Shown here one piece after another: positions 43,892-51,375 of a DNA stretch of 64,000 nucleotides. The stretch is from Sabulibacter ruber (lineage in GTDB: Bacteria > Bacteroidota > Bacteroidia > Cytophagales > Hymenobacteraceae). The stretch is taken from positions 1-64,000 of the forward strand of contig NZ_JAFFID010000005.1 in the NCBI RefSeq assembly GCF_017355955.1, given 5' to 3'. How positions within the stretch are numbered: position 1 is the stretch's first letter; each line of letters opens with the position of its first letter. A program made the translations under genes and the position numbers. Below the pieces are notes generated by a model. That model ran no database searches. It was not told where the DNA came from and saw nothing but the letters and a program-made list of their open reading frames with translations.

Positions 43892-44890
43892 TTGATGAAA
43901 AAGCTTTTCTTTTTGCTGGGGCTTATAGGCTTAGCAGGTATAAACCAAGCGGGTGCGCAGGTGTACAAACCACAGGAGCCGCTGGCGCATACCTATTCCA
44001 TTGTGGCCCGTGACCCTAAAACCGGCGAAATGGCCGTGGCGGTGCAAAGCCATTGGTTCTCGGTGGGCACCTCGGTGAGTTGGGGTGAGGCGGGCGTAGG
44101 GGTAGTGGCCACCCAGTCGTTTACCAATAAGTCTTTCGGTCTGCGGGGGCTGGCCTTGATGAAGCAGGGCAAATCGGCGGCGGAAACTTTGAAGCTCTTG
44201 CTGGCAAATGACCCCGGCCGCGAGGTGCGCCAGGTGGCCATTCTGGACGCCAAAGGCGGCGTGGCTACCCATACCGGTAAAAAGTGCATCATGTACGCCG
44301 GGCACATCACGGGCAAAGATTTCTCTGTGCAGGCCAATATGATGCTGAACGATCGGGTATGGCCCGCCATGGCCAAGGCTTTTGAGCAGAATTCTGGACT
44401 TCCTTTAGCCGAGCGCATGCTGGCCGTGCTGGATGCCGCCGAAGCCCAGGGCGGTGACATCCGCGGACGGCAGTCTGCTGCGCTGCTGGTGGTACCGGGC
44501 AAAAGCAAAAAAGAGCCCTGGAACGAGCGGACGGTTGACCTGCGGGTAGACGACCATGAAACTCCCCTGAGAGAACTGCGTCGCCTGCTGGTGGTGCACC
44601 GGGCCTATGAGCACATGAACAACGGTGATCTGGCCGTAGAGAAAAACAACATGGAACTGGCCATGCAGGAGTACAGCGCCGCCGAGCGCCTGCAGCCTAA
44701 CAACCTGGAGATGCAGTACTGGCATGGCATCACGCTGGCCAACATCGGCAAAGTAGACGAGGCCATCAAAATCCTTGAGCCCGTGTTCAAAGCCGATCAG
44801 AACTGGCGTATCCTGACCGAGCGGCTTCCGCCCGTTGGCTTGCTCACCGTTTCTGCGGCAGACTTGAAGCGGATACTGGAGCTGAAGTAA
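43892..44890 (+). CDS. DUF1028 protein with TPR-like C-terminus
   Basis: A 332-residue secreted protein (signal MKKLFFLLGLIGLAGINQAGA). The mature N-terminal 210 residues match DUF1028, an Ntn-hydrolase-like fold: TYSIVARDPKTGEMAVAVQS, GAGVVATQSFTN-type segment and GKKCIMYAGHITG. The C-terminal 100 residues are helical with a TPR-like pattern (YEHMNNGDLAVEKNNMELA, RLQPNNLEMQYWHGITLANI). Enzymatic function unknown. The start could be either of the first two Met codons. It is divergent from the BNR protein, and the gap holds both promoters. Confidence 0.88.
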   Translation: MMKKLFFLLGLIGLAGINQAGAQVYKPQEPLAHTYSIVARDPKTGEMAVAVQSHWFSVGTSVSWGEAGVGVVATQSFTNKSFGLRGLALMKQGKSAAETLKLLLANDPGREVRQVAILDAKGGVATHTGKKCIMYAGHITGKDFSVQANMMLNDRVWPAMAKAFEQNSGLPLAERMLAVLDAAEAQGGDIRGRQSAALLVVPGKSKKEPWNERTVDLRVDDHETPLRELRRLLVVHRAYEHMNNGDLAVEKNNMELAMQEYSAAERLQPNNLEMQYWHGITLANIGKVDEAIKILEPVFKADQNWRILTERLPPVGLLTVSAADLKRILELK

Positions 44891-45030
44891 ACAGCATAGA
44901 ACCATTTGTTAAGCCGCTTGCTTCGTTGCTTCTTCTGTTTAAGTGCTCTTTTAAGGAAAATAGGTGCAAACGGCCATTACGGTTCTTTTAGCGTTGTTCA
45001 GAATCGACCGCAAACGCCTTTGGAGAAGCA

Positions 45031-45095
45031 CCTCGTTACAGTGTAACGAGGCTACATGACCAGGTAATCTGTAGCGACGTTACACTGTAAGGTCG
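45031..45095. repeat. Inverted pair of REP palindromes, remote from the RAYT gene
   Basis: cctcgttaca-g-tgtaacgagg at 45031-45051 with gctac on its right, and cgacgttacactgtaaggtcg at 45075-45095 with gtagc on its left, head to head. They belong to the same family as the palindromes around 35000. Confidence 0.85.
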
Positions 45096-45220
45096 TTTTG
45101 CTATTGTTTTCCCAATCCAGATGCCAAAAGCTCTCCCGTTTCAGCAGCTTTTATTTCGCTTTTAACTGGCTACATCGTAAATAGCCGGTTAGAAAAGCTA
45201 TATCCTTACAAACAACCAAC

Positions 45221-46606
45221 ATGTTTCGCTCTCTTAAGAAAATTACCCTGGCTGCTGCTCTTTGCCTTCCTTTGGCAACCAGCGCGCAGAACCAGGATTC
45301 CCTCCACATCAGAAAAATCTATGACCTGGCGCTTACCAAAGGCCAGAGCTATGAGCAACTCCGGTACCTCACCAGTCGCATCGGGGCGCGGTTAAGCGGG
45401 TCGCCGCAGGCCGCTGCCGCCGTTGAATGGGCCCGGCAGGAAATGGAAAAAATGGGCCTGGACCGCGTATACCTACAGGAAGTGATGGTGCCCCATTGGG
45501 TGCGCGGCGACAAAGAATATGCCGCCATTGTGAACTCTAAAATCACGCCTACCCGCGAGGTGCAGGTGCTGGCGCTAGGCGGCTCAGTGGCCACGCCTGG
45601 CAACGGCCTTACCGCCGAGGTGGTGGAGGTAAATGGCATTGAGGAACTCAAGAAACTGGGCAAGAGAAAAGTGCAGGGCAAGATTGTCTTCTTCAACCGG
45701 GGCTTTGACCAGACGCACATTATCACCGGTCACGCCTACCGGGGTGCCGTTGACCAGCGCTCCAGCGGACCCTCAGAAGCGGGGCGCTTGGGGGCTGTGG
45801 GCGTGGTGGTACGTTCCATGGCCTCCAACAACGATGATTTTCCGCATACCGGCGGCCTGCGCTACGCCGAGGATGCCCCTAAGATCCCGGCCGTGGCCAT
45901 CAGTACCAAAGGCGCTGATTTGTTGAGCAAATTGCTGAAAGAAGACGAGAAAATGCAGTTCCACCTGCGCATGAACCCGCAGTGGCTACCCGATGTGCTC
46001 AGCTACAACGTGATTGGCGAAATCAAAGGCAGTGAGAAACCCGACGAGATCATTGTGGTAGGTGGCCACCTGGACAGTTGGGACATCGGCGAAGGAGCCC
46101 ATGACGACGGTACCGGCTGCGTGCAGTCTATGGAAGTGCTGCGCCTCATGAAAGAAATGGGCTACAAGCCCAAGCACACCATACGGGCCGTCATGTACAT
46201 GAACGAAGAGAATGGTCTGCGCGGTGGCACCAAGTACGCCGAGGTTGCCAAAAAGCAAGGCGAGAAACACATTGCCGCCATTGAGTCAGATGCCGGCGGA
46301 TTTACGCCCCGCGGTTTCGGCATAAGCACTACCACCGAAGCAGCCTTCCAGAAAGCTTTCGCCTGGAGACAACTGCTGGCCCCTTACGGCCTCCACGACA
46401 TTGACCGCAACGGCGGCGGAGCCGACATCGGACCGCTGAAAGATGACCGGGTGGCGCTCATCGGCTTCCGGCCAGACTCCCAGCGCTACTTTGACATCCA
46501 CCACACCGCCAACGACACCTTTGACAAAGTAAACCGCCGTGAACTGGAACTGGGCGGCGCCTCCATGGCGGCTCTGGTGTACCTGATTGATAAGTACGGG
46601 TTGTAA
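45221..46606 (+). CDS. M28-family zinc aminopeptidase/carboxypeptidase Q-like, secreted
   Basis: A 461-residue protein with signal peptide (ending ATSAQ). It has a PA insert (about 110-250) and the M28 catalytic domain: His283 and Asp285 in VVGGHLDSWD, bridging Asp295 (GAHDDGTGC), Glu329-Glu330 (MNEENGL), Asp in ESDAGGF and His in FDIHHTANDTFD. It removes terminal residues from peptides outside the cytoplasm. It is similar to carboxypeptidase Q. Single gene followed by its own terminator. Confidence 0.94.
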   Translation: MFRSLKKITLAAALCLPLATSAQNQDSLHIRKIYDLALTKGQSYEQLRYLTSRIGARLSGSPQAAAAVEWARQEMEKMGLDRVYLQEVMVPHWVRGDKEYAAIVNSKITPTREVQVLALGGSVATPGNGLTAEVVEVNGIEELKKLGKRKVQGKIVFFNRGFDQTHIITGHAYRGAVDQRSSGPSEAGRLGAVGVVVRSMASNNDDFPHTGGLRYAEDAPKIPAVAISTKGADLLSKLLKEDEKMQFHLRMNPQWLPDVLSYNVIGEIKGSEKPDEIIVVGGHLDSWDIGEGAHDDGTGCVQSMEVLRLMKEMGYKPKHTIRAVMYMNEENGLRGGTKYAEVAKKQGEKHIAAIESDAGGFTPRGFGISTTTEAAFQKAFAWRQLLAPYGLHDIDRNGGGADIGPLKDDRVALIGFRPDSQRYFDIHHTANDTFDKVNRRELELGGASMAALVYLIDKYGL

Positions 46607-46626
46607 GATATTCTGCCTTTAGAAGG

Positions 46627-46654
46627 AAAGCCTGCAACGAGAGTTGCAGGCTTT
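46627..46654 (+). terminator. Terminator of the M28 peptidase gene
   Basis: A perfect 12-bp stem (46627-46638 with 46643-46654), 4-base loop and T run. A decayed direct copy of the same region lies at 46923-46972. Confidence 0.85.
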
Positions 46655-46720
46655 TTTGATGGGTTTTCAGAAAACAGGGCTAAAACAGAAAGGAAATAAA
46701 CCAGTTTACATTATTTAATT

Positions 46721-46783
46721 ATGGCGCGGATTTACTTCCGTGACTTACAATTTTAGCAAGTCACAGAAGTAAATCCGCGCCAT
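46721..46783. repeat. 63-bp long hairpin repeat (family E, one copy here)
   Basis: Two 26-bp arms, atggcgcggatttacttccg plus tgactt at 46721-46746 and its near-exact reverse complement at 46758-46783, around an 11-base loop. Only one copy is in this window, 16 bp before family D copy 4. Confidence 0.85.
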
Positions 46784-46798
46784 AGTAGGTCTCCGCTT

Positions 46799-46888
46799 CT
46801 GTCATCTTGGAAAGATCTTGGTTGCGGACGGCAGTAACGCCTAGTAGTCGCTTTCCTAGTTCGCCCACAAGATCCTTTCAGGATGACA
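46799..46888 (-). repeat. Imperfect palindromic repeat, family D, copy 4
   Basis: Ends tgtcatcttggaaagatctt and aagatcctttcaggatgaca; overall the reverse complement of copy 2 at 23533-23626 with a diverged centre. Confidence 0.8.
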
Positions 46889-47081
46889 AAAGGAATAGTT
46901 TGCTTGCTTTAATACTGAATTGAAAGCCTCAGGCGAAAGCTGCAGGCGCTTTTTGATGTGTTTTCCAGAAATATACCCTACAATGCTAAATCTGGCACAA
47001 GCGATGAAGGGCTGTTTTATGGAAAAGCAACAGGATCATCATCAAGAGTTGAAAGGCTGTAGAATCATTAATTGGTCACCT

Positions 47082-47702
47082 ATGAAGTATTTGCTAAAAC
47101 TATTTTTAGTCGCAGTTCTTGTATTTGCAGGAGTGCCTACCAATGCATGTAGCTGTTTGTCTACTAATGAAGAGAACTGGTTGCCAGTTGTTCAAAGGGA
47201 ATTAAGTTTCTACCCTATAGTTTTTATTGGGGAGGTATTATTCCCCAGCAGCTATGAAGGTAAGTATTCTGTAAGGGTTGTAGATTCGTTTAAAGGCGAA
47301 GCCAAGGTTGATGCAATCATGTCTATTAGCACCTCTGGCGGTTGTTCCATGAAGCCAAGCGCAGGTCTAGGTATATTCTATGCCCAGTTAAACAAAGACG
47401 GAACGTTAGATATAAGCGAGTGCAGTATTTCAAGAAACTTAAACTTCTTGTCCAAAAATGATCCGCGCATAGTAGTAGAAAGTACTATTGGAAAACCGGT
47501 TGATCTGGATGAGGTGAAGGCAGCACGCCAGCCGCTCCTTCTCAAAAACTGGATGAACGAATACATCCTGCTCAACGCATATCGCAACAACCATCTAAAA
47601 GCAGAGGAACCTCAAACTAATAATCCAGACTACCTTAGCTACCTAGCGGTTGCGCTTTCGCTGATGGCCGTTTTGGTGGCCTTTTTCCGGAAACAGCGTT
47701 AA
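47082..47702 (+). CDS. Exported TIMP/NTR-like protein with C-terminal membrane anchor
   Basis: A 206-residue protein whose signal peptide (KYLLKLFLVAVLVFAGVPT) is followed directly by Cys23-Ser-Cys25, then VFIGEVL-type strands and a conserved GGCSM. This N-terminal C-S-C and barrel pattern is that of netrin-like (TIMP-type) domains found in many bacteria. The C-terminus has a membrane helix (YLAVALSLMAVLVAFF) and a basic end RKQR, a tail resembling those of sortase-processed or anchored proteins. Function unknown. An in-frame upstream ATG run is ignored because the mature motif requires this start. Confidence 0.78.
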   Translation: MKYLLKLFLVAVLVFAGVPTNACSCLSTNEENWLPVVQRELSFYPIVFIGEVLFPSSYEGKYSVRVVDSFKGEAKVDAIMSISTSGGCSMKPSAGLGIFYAQLNKDGTLDISECSISRNLNFLSKNDPRIVVESTIGKPVDLDEVKAARQPLLLKNWMNEYILLNAYRNNHLKAEEPQTNNPDYLSYLAVALSLMAVLVAFFRKQR

Positions 47703-47757
47703 AACAGAATAGAAGCTACCACCGCATTCACCCGCGGGAAATCTCCCGCAAGAGCCG

Positions 47758-47765
47758 TACCTTTG
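47758..47765 (+). promoter_or_regulatory. -7 element (TACCTTTG) of the glycosyltransferase gene
   Basis: TAnnTTTG match. It ends 21 bp before the TTG at 47787 and overlaps the alternative TTG at 47763, which argues that translation begins downstream, at 47787. Confidence 0.5.
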
Positions 47766-47786
47766 CGAGTGCAAAACGGAGTTCGC

Positions 47787-48806
47787 TTGAAAAAAATCCT
47801 CATCATCAGGTTCTCGTCCATTGGCGATATAGTGTTAACAACGCCGGTCATCCGGTGCGTGAAAGAGCAGGTGCCCGGGGCCGAGGTGCATTTCTGTACC
47901 AAAGCCGCTTTCCGGAATATCGTGGCCAGCAACCCGTACGTGGACAAGGTGTTTTGCTTGGATAAGTCACTGAAAGACTTATTGCAGCAACTCAAAGCCG
48001 AGAACTATGATCTGGTGCTGGACCTGCACAACAACCTGCGCACCCGCATCCTGAAAACGCGTTTAGGTAAACCCAGCCGAAGCTTCAATAAGCTAAATTA
48101 CCGCAAGTGGCTGTTAGTGAAGTTCAAGATCAACCGCATGCCCGATGTGCACATCGTGGACCGCTACCTGGAAACGGCTTCTCCGCTGGGCGTGATAAAC
48201 GACGGCAAAGGACTGGATTATTTCATCCCGGAGAAAGACGAAGTTGACCTGAAAACACTGCCAGAAACGCACCAGAATGGTTACTACGCCATAGCCATTG
48301 GGGCGCAGCACTATACCAAACGTCTTCCGGTGGACCGTCTCATTGAACTCTGCGAGAAGATCAACGGACCTATCATTCTGTTGGGCGGGAAAGAAGATGC
48401 CGAAGTAGGGAAGATGATAGAGATGTATTTCACCTCAGAGCCCTACAAAGGGCAGATTTCCTCCAATCCAGCCAGCCCAAGAACCATCATCTACAACGCC
48501 TGCGGAAAGTACAACCTCAACGGTTCCGCCTCCTTGGTACGGCAAGCCCGGGCCGTGTTCAGCCACGACACCGGCCTCATGCACATTGCCGCTGCCTTCC
48601 AGAAGAAGATCTACAGCATCTGGGGGAACACGGTGCCCGCCTTCGGGATGTACCCCTACACCCAGGATTATGAGGTAATGGAGGTGAAGAATCTCTACTG
48701 CCGGCCCTGCTCCAAGATTGGCTACTCCAAGTGCCCCGAGCGCCATTTCCGCTGCATGCGCGAAATCAACTTCGATTTCCAGTTGCCTGTGCTGGAAGTA
48801 AGATAG
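47787..48806 (+). CDS. Family 9 glycosyltransferase (heptosyltransferase-like)
   Basis: A 339-residue GT-B enzyme with the family's N-terminus KKILIIRFSSIGDIVLTTPV. In the C-terminal half it has GAQHYTKRLPVDRLIEL, then ILLGGKEDAEVG and SHDTGLMHIAAAF, which hold the nucleotide-sugar site. Such enzymes add heptose or related sugars to the lipopolysaccharide core. Near the end it contains several cysteines (LYCRPCSKIG, KCPERHFRCM) typical of this group. The start codon is TTG at 47787 by promoter position and family alignment; GTG at 47769 is an alternative. Confidence 0.9.
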   Translation: MKKILIIRFSSIGDIVLTTPVIRCVKEQVPGAEVHFCTKAAFRNIVASNPYVDKVFCLDKSLKDLLQQLKAENYDLVLDLHNNLRTRILKTRLGKPSRSFNKLNYRKWLLVKFKINRMPDVHIVDRYLETASPLGVINDGKGLDYFIPEKDEVDLKTLPETHQNGYYAIAIGAQHYTKRLPVDRLIELCEKINGPIILLGGKEDAEVGKMIEMYFTSEPYKGQISSNPASPRTIIYNACGKYNLNGSASLVRQARAVFSHDTGLMHIAAAFQKKIYSIWGNTVPAFGMYPYTQDYEVMEVKNLYCRPCSKIGYSKCPERHFRCMREINFDFQLPVLEVR

Positions 48807-48881
48807 TAGTCTACGCTACATAGGTTTTTAGCCTGTTTTCCCAGAAAAACGTACAAAACGGCGGACCTATCCTTTTGAGTT

Positions 48882-49121
48882 ATGGCAGCAAAACCCCTTT
48901 TGTACGGCGCTGATTGGTGCAAGAAAACCATCGCCATCCAGGACTACTTCAAAACCCATGACGTACCCTACGATTACATCAACGTAGAACAGAGCGATGA
49001 AGCCATGCAGACCATCAAAGACATGAACCGCGGCAAAGTCCGGTTCCCCATGGTAGTGGTAGGAGAGCAGGCCCCCATGAAGAACCCTTCTCCCGAAGAA
49101 TTAGACGCTGCTTTGGCTTAG
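48882..49121 (+). CDS. Glutaredoxin-family protein
   Basis: A 79-residue thioredoxin-fold protein. The redox site is Cys13 in ADWCKKT, a monothiol C-K-K-T variant, and the cis-proline is in RFPMVVV. It ends in PEELDAALA, the usual last helix. Glutaredoxins reduce mixed disulfides or carry Fe-S clusters. It lies 75 bp after the glycosyltransferase gene on the same strand, but the two are probably independent in function. Confidence 0.88.
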   Translation: MAAKPLLYGADWCKKTIAIQDYFKTHDVPYDYINVEQSDEAMQTIKDMNRGKVRFPMVVVGEQAPMKNPSPEELDAALA

Positions 49122-49214
49122 CATCAGTGATGCCAGACACTAGAGACGGTTCATTGACAACTAAAGGCTGTTGTCTTCTCCTAATCCTTGTGTTTCGTTC
49201 TATTTGAGATATAC

Positions 49215-49346
49215 CCCTCGCTCGCCTCTGGCGAGTGTGAGTTACCCAGCGGCCTCTGGCCGCGTTGTAAAAAGGCTTGATGGTAACGTACCTACTAGCG
49301 GCGAGACGCCGCCCGGTTTCTCACACTCGCCAGAGGCGAGCGAGGG
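49215..49346. repeat. 132-bp element with perfect 27-bp terminal inverted repeats (MITE-like)
   Basis: Arms 49215-49241 and 49320-49346 are exact reverse complements. Each arm contains its own palindrome ctcgcc-tct-ggcgag, and the centre has gcggcc-tct-ggccgc. No open frame for a transposase. One copy in this window. Confidence 0.85.
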
Positions 49347-49385
49347 AATGTTAGAGAATGACTGGAACGTGTTCAAGTCTTATGG

Positions 49386-49723
49386 CTCACGGCAGTTGCA
49401 AACTGCCATCATGGTAGGTCCAAGTCACAGACTTGAACCATGGAAAGGCAATGCGTGCAGGAGACAAGGCAGTGCCTTGTCTCTACGGTTCCACCATCAC
49501 CGCCACAGCTTCTGCTTCTGCCGCTTTCTCTATTTCCAGTCTTTCGGGCGAGCGCCTTAGCAGGTTCCGGTGCCGCAGGCATTGCGACCGAAAGGGAGCA
49601 AAGGAAGCTGGTGCAGCGCGAGCGCGGAAGACGGGGCCCCGCGGCCGTGAGCGCACGAAGGGCAGCTATGAAACAACTAAGCTCATGAGCCATTGGATCA
49701 GCGGTCAAATCGCTAGCAACAAC
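49386..49723 (-). repeat. Long composite intergenic repeat, family A, copy 2
   Basis: Reverse complement of the 25658-25991 copy over its full length with few changes. It keeps the palindromes caagtc-aca-gacttg and gagacaaggca-g-tgccttgtctc. Confidence 0.85.
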
Positions 49724-49741
49724 AGAATTCCTTCAAATAGA

Positions 49742-49787
49742 AAAGCGTTTTGAAGCCAACTCTTAAAAATCAGCTCCAAAACGCTTT
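49742..49787 (-). terminator. Terminator of serS
   Basis: A 15-bp stem with one mismatch (49742-49756 with 49773-49787), carrying the common gttttgaagcc core; it lies past the serS stop on the minus strand. Confidence 0.75.
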
Positions 49788-49821
49788 AAACTAATTCTCA
49801 GAAGATACTTCTTGGAAAAGC

Positions 49822-51099
49822 TTACTTGGTAATCATCTCAAACCCAGTATAAGCATGTAACGCCTTGGGAATGCGGATGCCTTCCAGAGTCTGGTTATTC
49901 TCCAGGATAGCGGCTACAATACGCGGCAAGGCCAGGGCACTACCGTTGAGGGTATGCAATAACTGCGGTTTACCACCCTCGGTACGCTGACGCAGTTTCA
50001 AGCGGTTGGCTTGGTACGTTTCAAAGTTAGAAACAGAGCTTACCTCCAGCCAGCGGCCCTGGGCGGTAGAATACACTTCCATGTCATAGGTGAGGGCAGA
50101 GGTGAAGCCCATGTCGCCGCCGCAGAGGCGCAGTACGCGATAAGGCAGTTCCAGCTTCTGCAGCAGGCCCTGGATGTACTGGCTCATTTCCTCCAGCGCC
50201 GCATAAGACTTATCTGGCGACTGAATTTGAACAATCTCTACTTTGTCAAACTGGTGCAGGCGGTTAAGGCCGCGTACATCGGCACCCCAGGAACCGGCTT
50301 CGCGGCGGAAGCAGGGCGTGTACCCAACGTTTTTGATGGGCAGTTTGCCATCCGGGATAATCTCATCGCGGTACAGGTTGGTGATAGGTACCTCGGCAGT
50401 AGGAATCAGGTACAGGTTGTCGGCGGTGGCGTGGTACATCTGGCCTTCCTTGTCAGGTAACTGGCCGGTGCCATAGCCAGAGGCTTCGTTTACCACAATA
50501 GGCGGCTGTACCTCGGTGTAACCGGCTTTCAGGGCTTCCTCTAAAAAGAAGTTGATAAGGGCACGCTGCAAACGGGCTCCCTGACCTTTGTACACGGGGA
50601 AACCCGCCCCGGTTATTTTGTTGCCCAGTTCAAAATCAATGATGTCATATTGTTTGATCAGTTCCCAGTGCGGCTGGGCACCCTCGGGCAGGGTAGGGAT
50701 AGTACCATGCTCCAGCACCACCTCGTTATCCTCGGCAGACCGGCCGGCCGGTACGCTGCTGTGCGGAATATTGGGCAATTTATAGAGTGCCTGCTGTACG
50801 GCCTGCTCCAGTTGCTGCACCTCGTCATCCAGAGACTTGGTGCGTTGTTTCAGCTCGGCGGTTTCGGCTTTCAGGGCTTCTGCTTGCTCTTTCTGGCCGT
50901 TTTTCATGAGGCCGCCTATTTCTTTGGCCAGGGAATTGGCCCGACCAAGCAGTTCGTCGCGCTCGGTTTGCAGGGAGCGGCGTTTCTGGTCCAGATCCAA
51001 GATATATTGTACTTCCTGGGCAGCGTTAGGAAAGTTTCTTTTCTGTAATCCGGCAAGAACAAGATCGGTTTGCTCGCGTAAAACGGGTATCTGTAACAT
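49822..51099 (-). CDS. serS: Seryl-tRNA synthetase
   Basis: A 425-residue class II synthetase. The N-terminal coiled-coil arm (KRRSLQTERDELLGRANSLA and following) recognises tRNA-Ser; the catalytic core has motif 2 (TPCFRREAGSWGADVRGLNR) and motif 3 (NGSALALPRIVAAILENNQ). The start at MLQIPVLREQTD is the family N-terminus; the reading frame continues 60 codons upstream, but that part runs into the promoter region and lacks similarity. Divergent from rho. Confidence 0.97.
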   Translation of the reverse strand: MLQIPVLREQTDLVLAGLQKRNFPNAAQEVQYILDLDQKRRSLQTERDELLGRANSLAKEIGGLMKNGQKEQAEALKAETAELKQRTKSLDDEVQQLEQAVQQALYKLPNIPHSSVPAGRSAEDNEVVLEHGTIPTLPEGAQPHWELIKQYDIIDFELGNKITGAGFPVYKGQGARLQRALINFFLEEALKAGYTEVQPPIVVNEASGYGTGQLPDKEGQMYHATADNLYLIPTAEVPITNLYRDEIIPDGKLPIKNVGYTPCFRREAGSWGADVRGLNRLHQFDKVEIVQIQSPDKSYAALEEMSQYIQGLLQKLELPYRVLRLCGGDMGFTSALTYDMEVYSTAQGRWLEVSSVSNFETYQANRLKLRQRTEGGKPQLLHTLNGSALALPRIVAAILENNQTLEGIRIPKALHAYTGFEMITK

Positions 51100-51375
51100 G
51101 TTGCGTCTGGTTATGTGTACGCAAAAATAGAATATTTTGAATAGGCTGCGGCAACAGGCACTTTTTTGTAAGAATTTGTGTAACTTTATATATAAAAATT
51201 CTCGTATTGCTTGTAAAATAGAACGAGGCTGTCTAACATTGCAGACATTTTCTGAACAACCGCCATCCTGGTTCTTCATTTACTTCTTACACACCAAATT
51301 TTTTCCTGTTTTATCCGTCTGCCCGTTGCGCTCTGCAACTGATAAGCATATAAACTGAATTGCTAATTAATTCTT

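Noticed and set aside
46920..47081. Upstream ATG extension of the TIMP-like gene
   Set aside because: It runs through a decayed terminator copy and would bury the signal peptide 55 residues inside the protein.
49171..49560. 129-codon plus-strand frame through the MITE-like element and family A copy 2
   Set aside because: It begins in one repeat and ends in another, has no family likeness, and its parts are translated differently in other copies.
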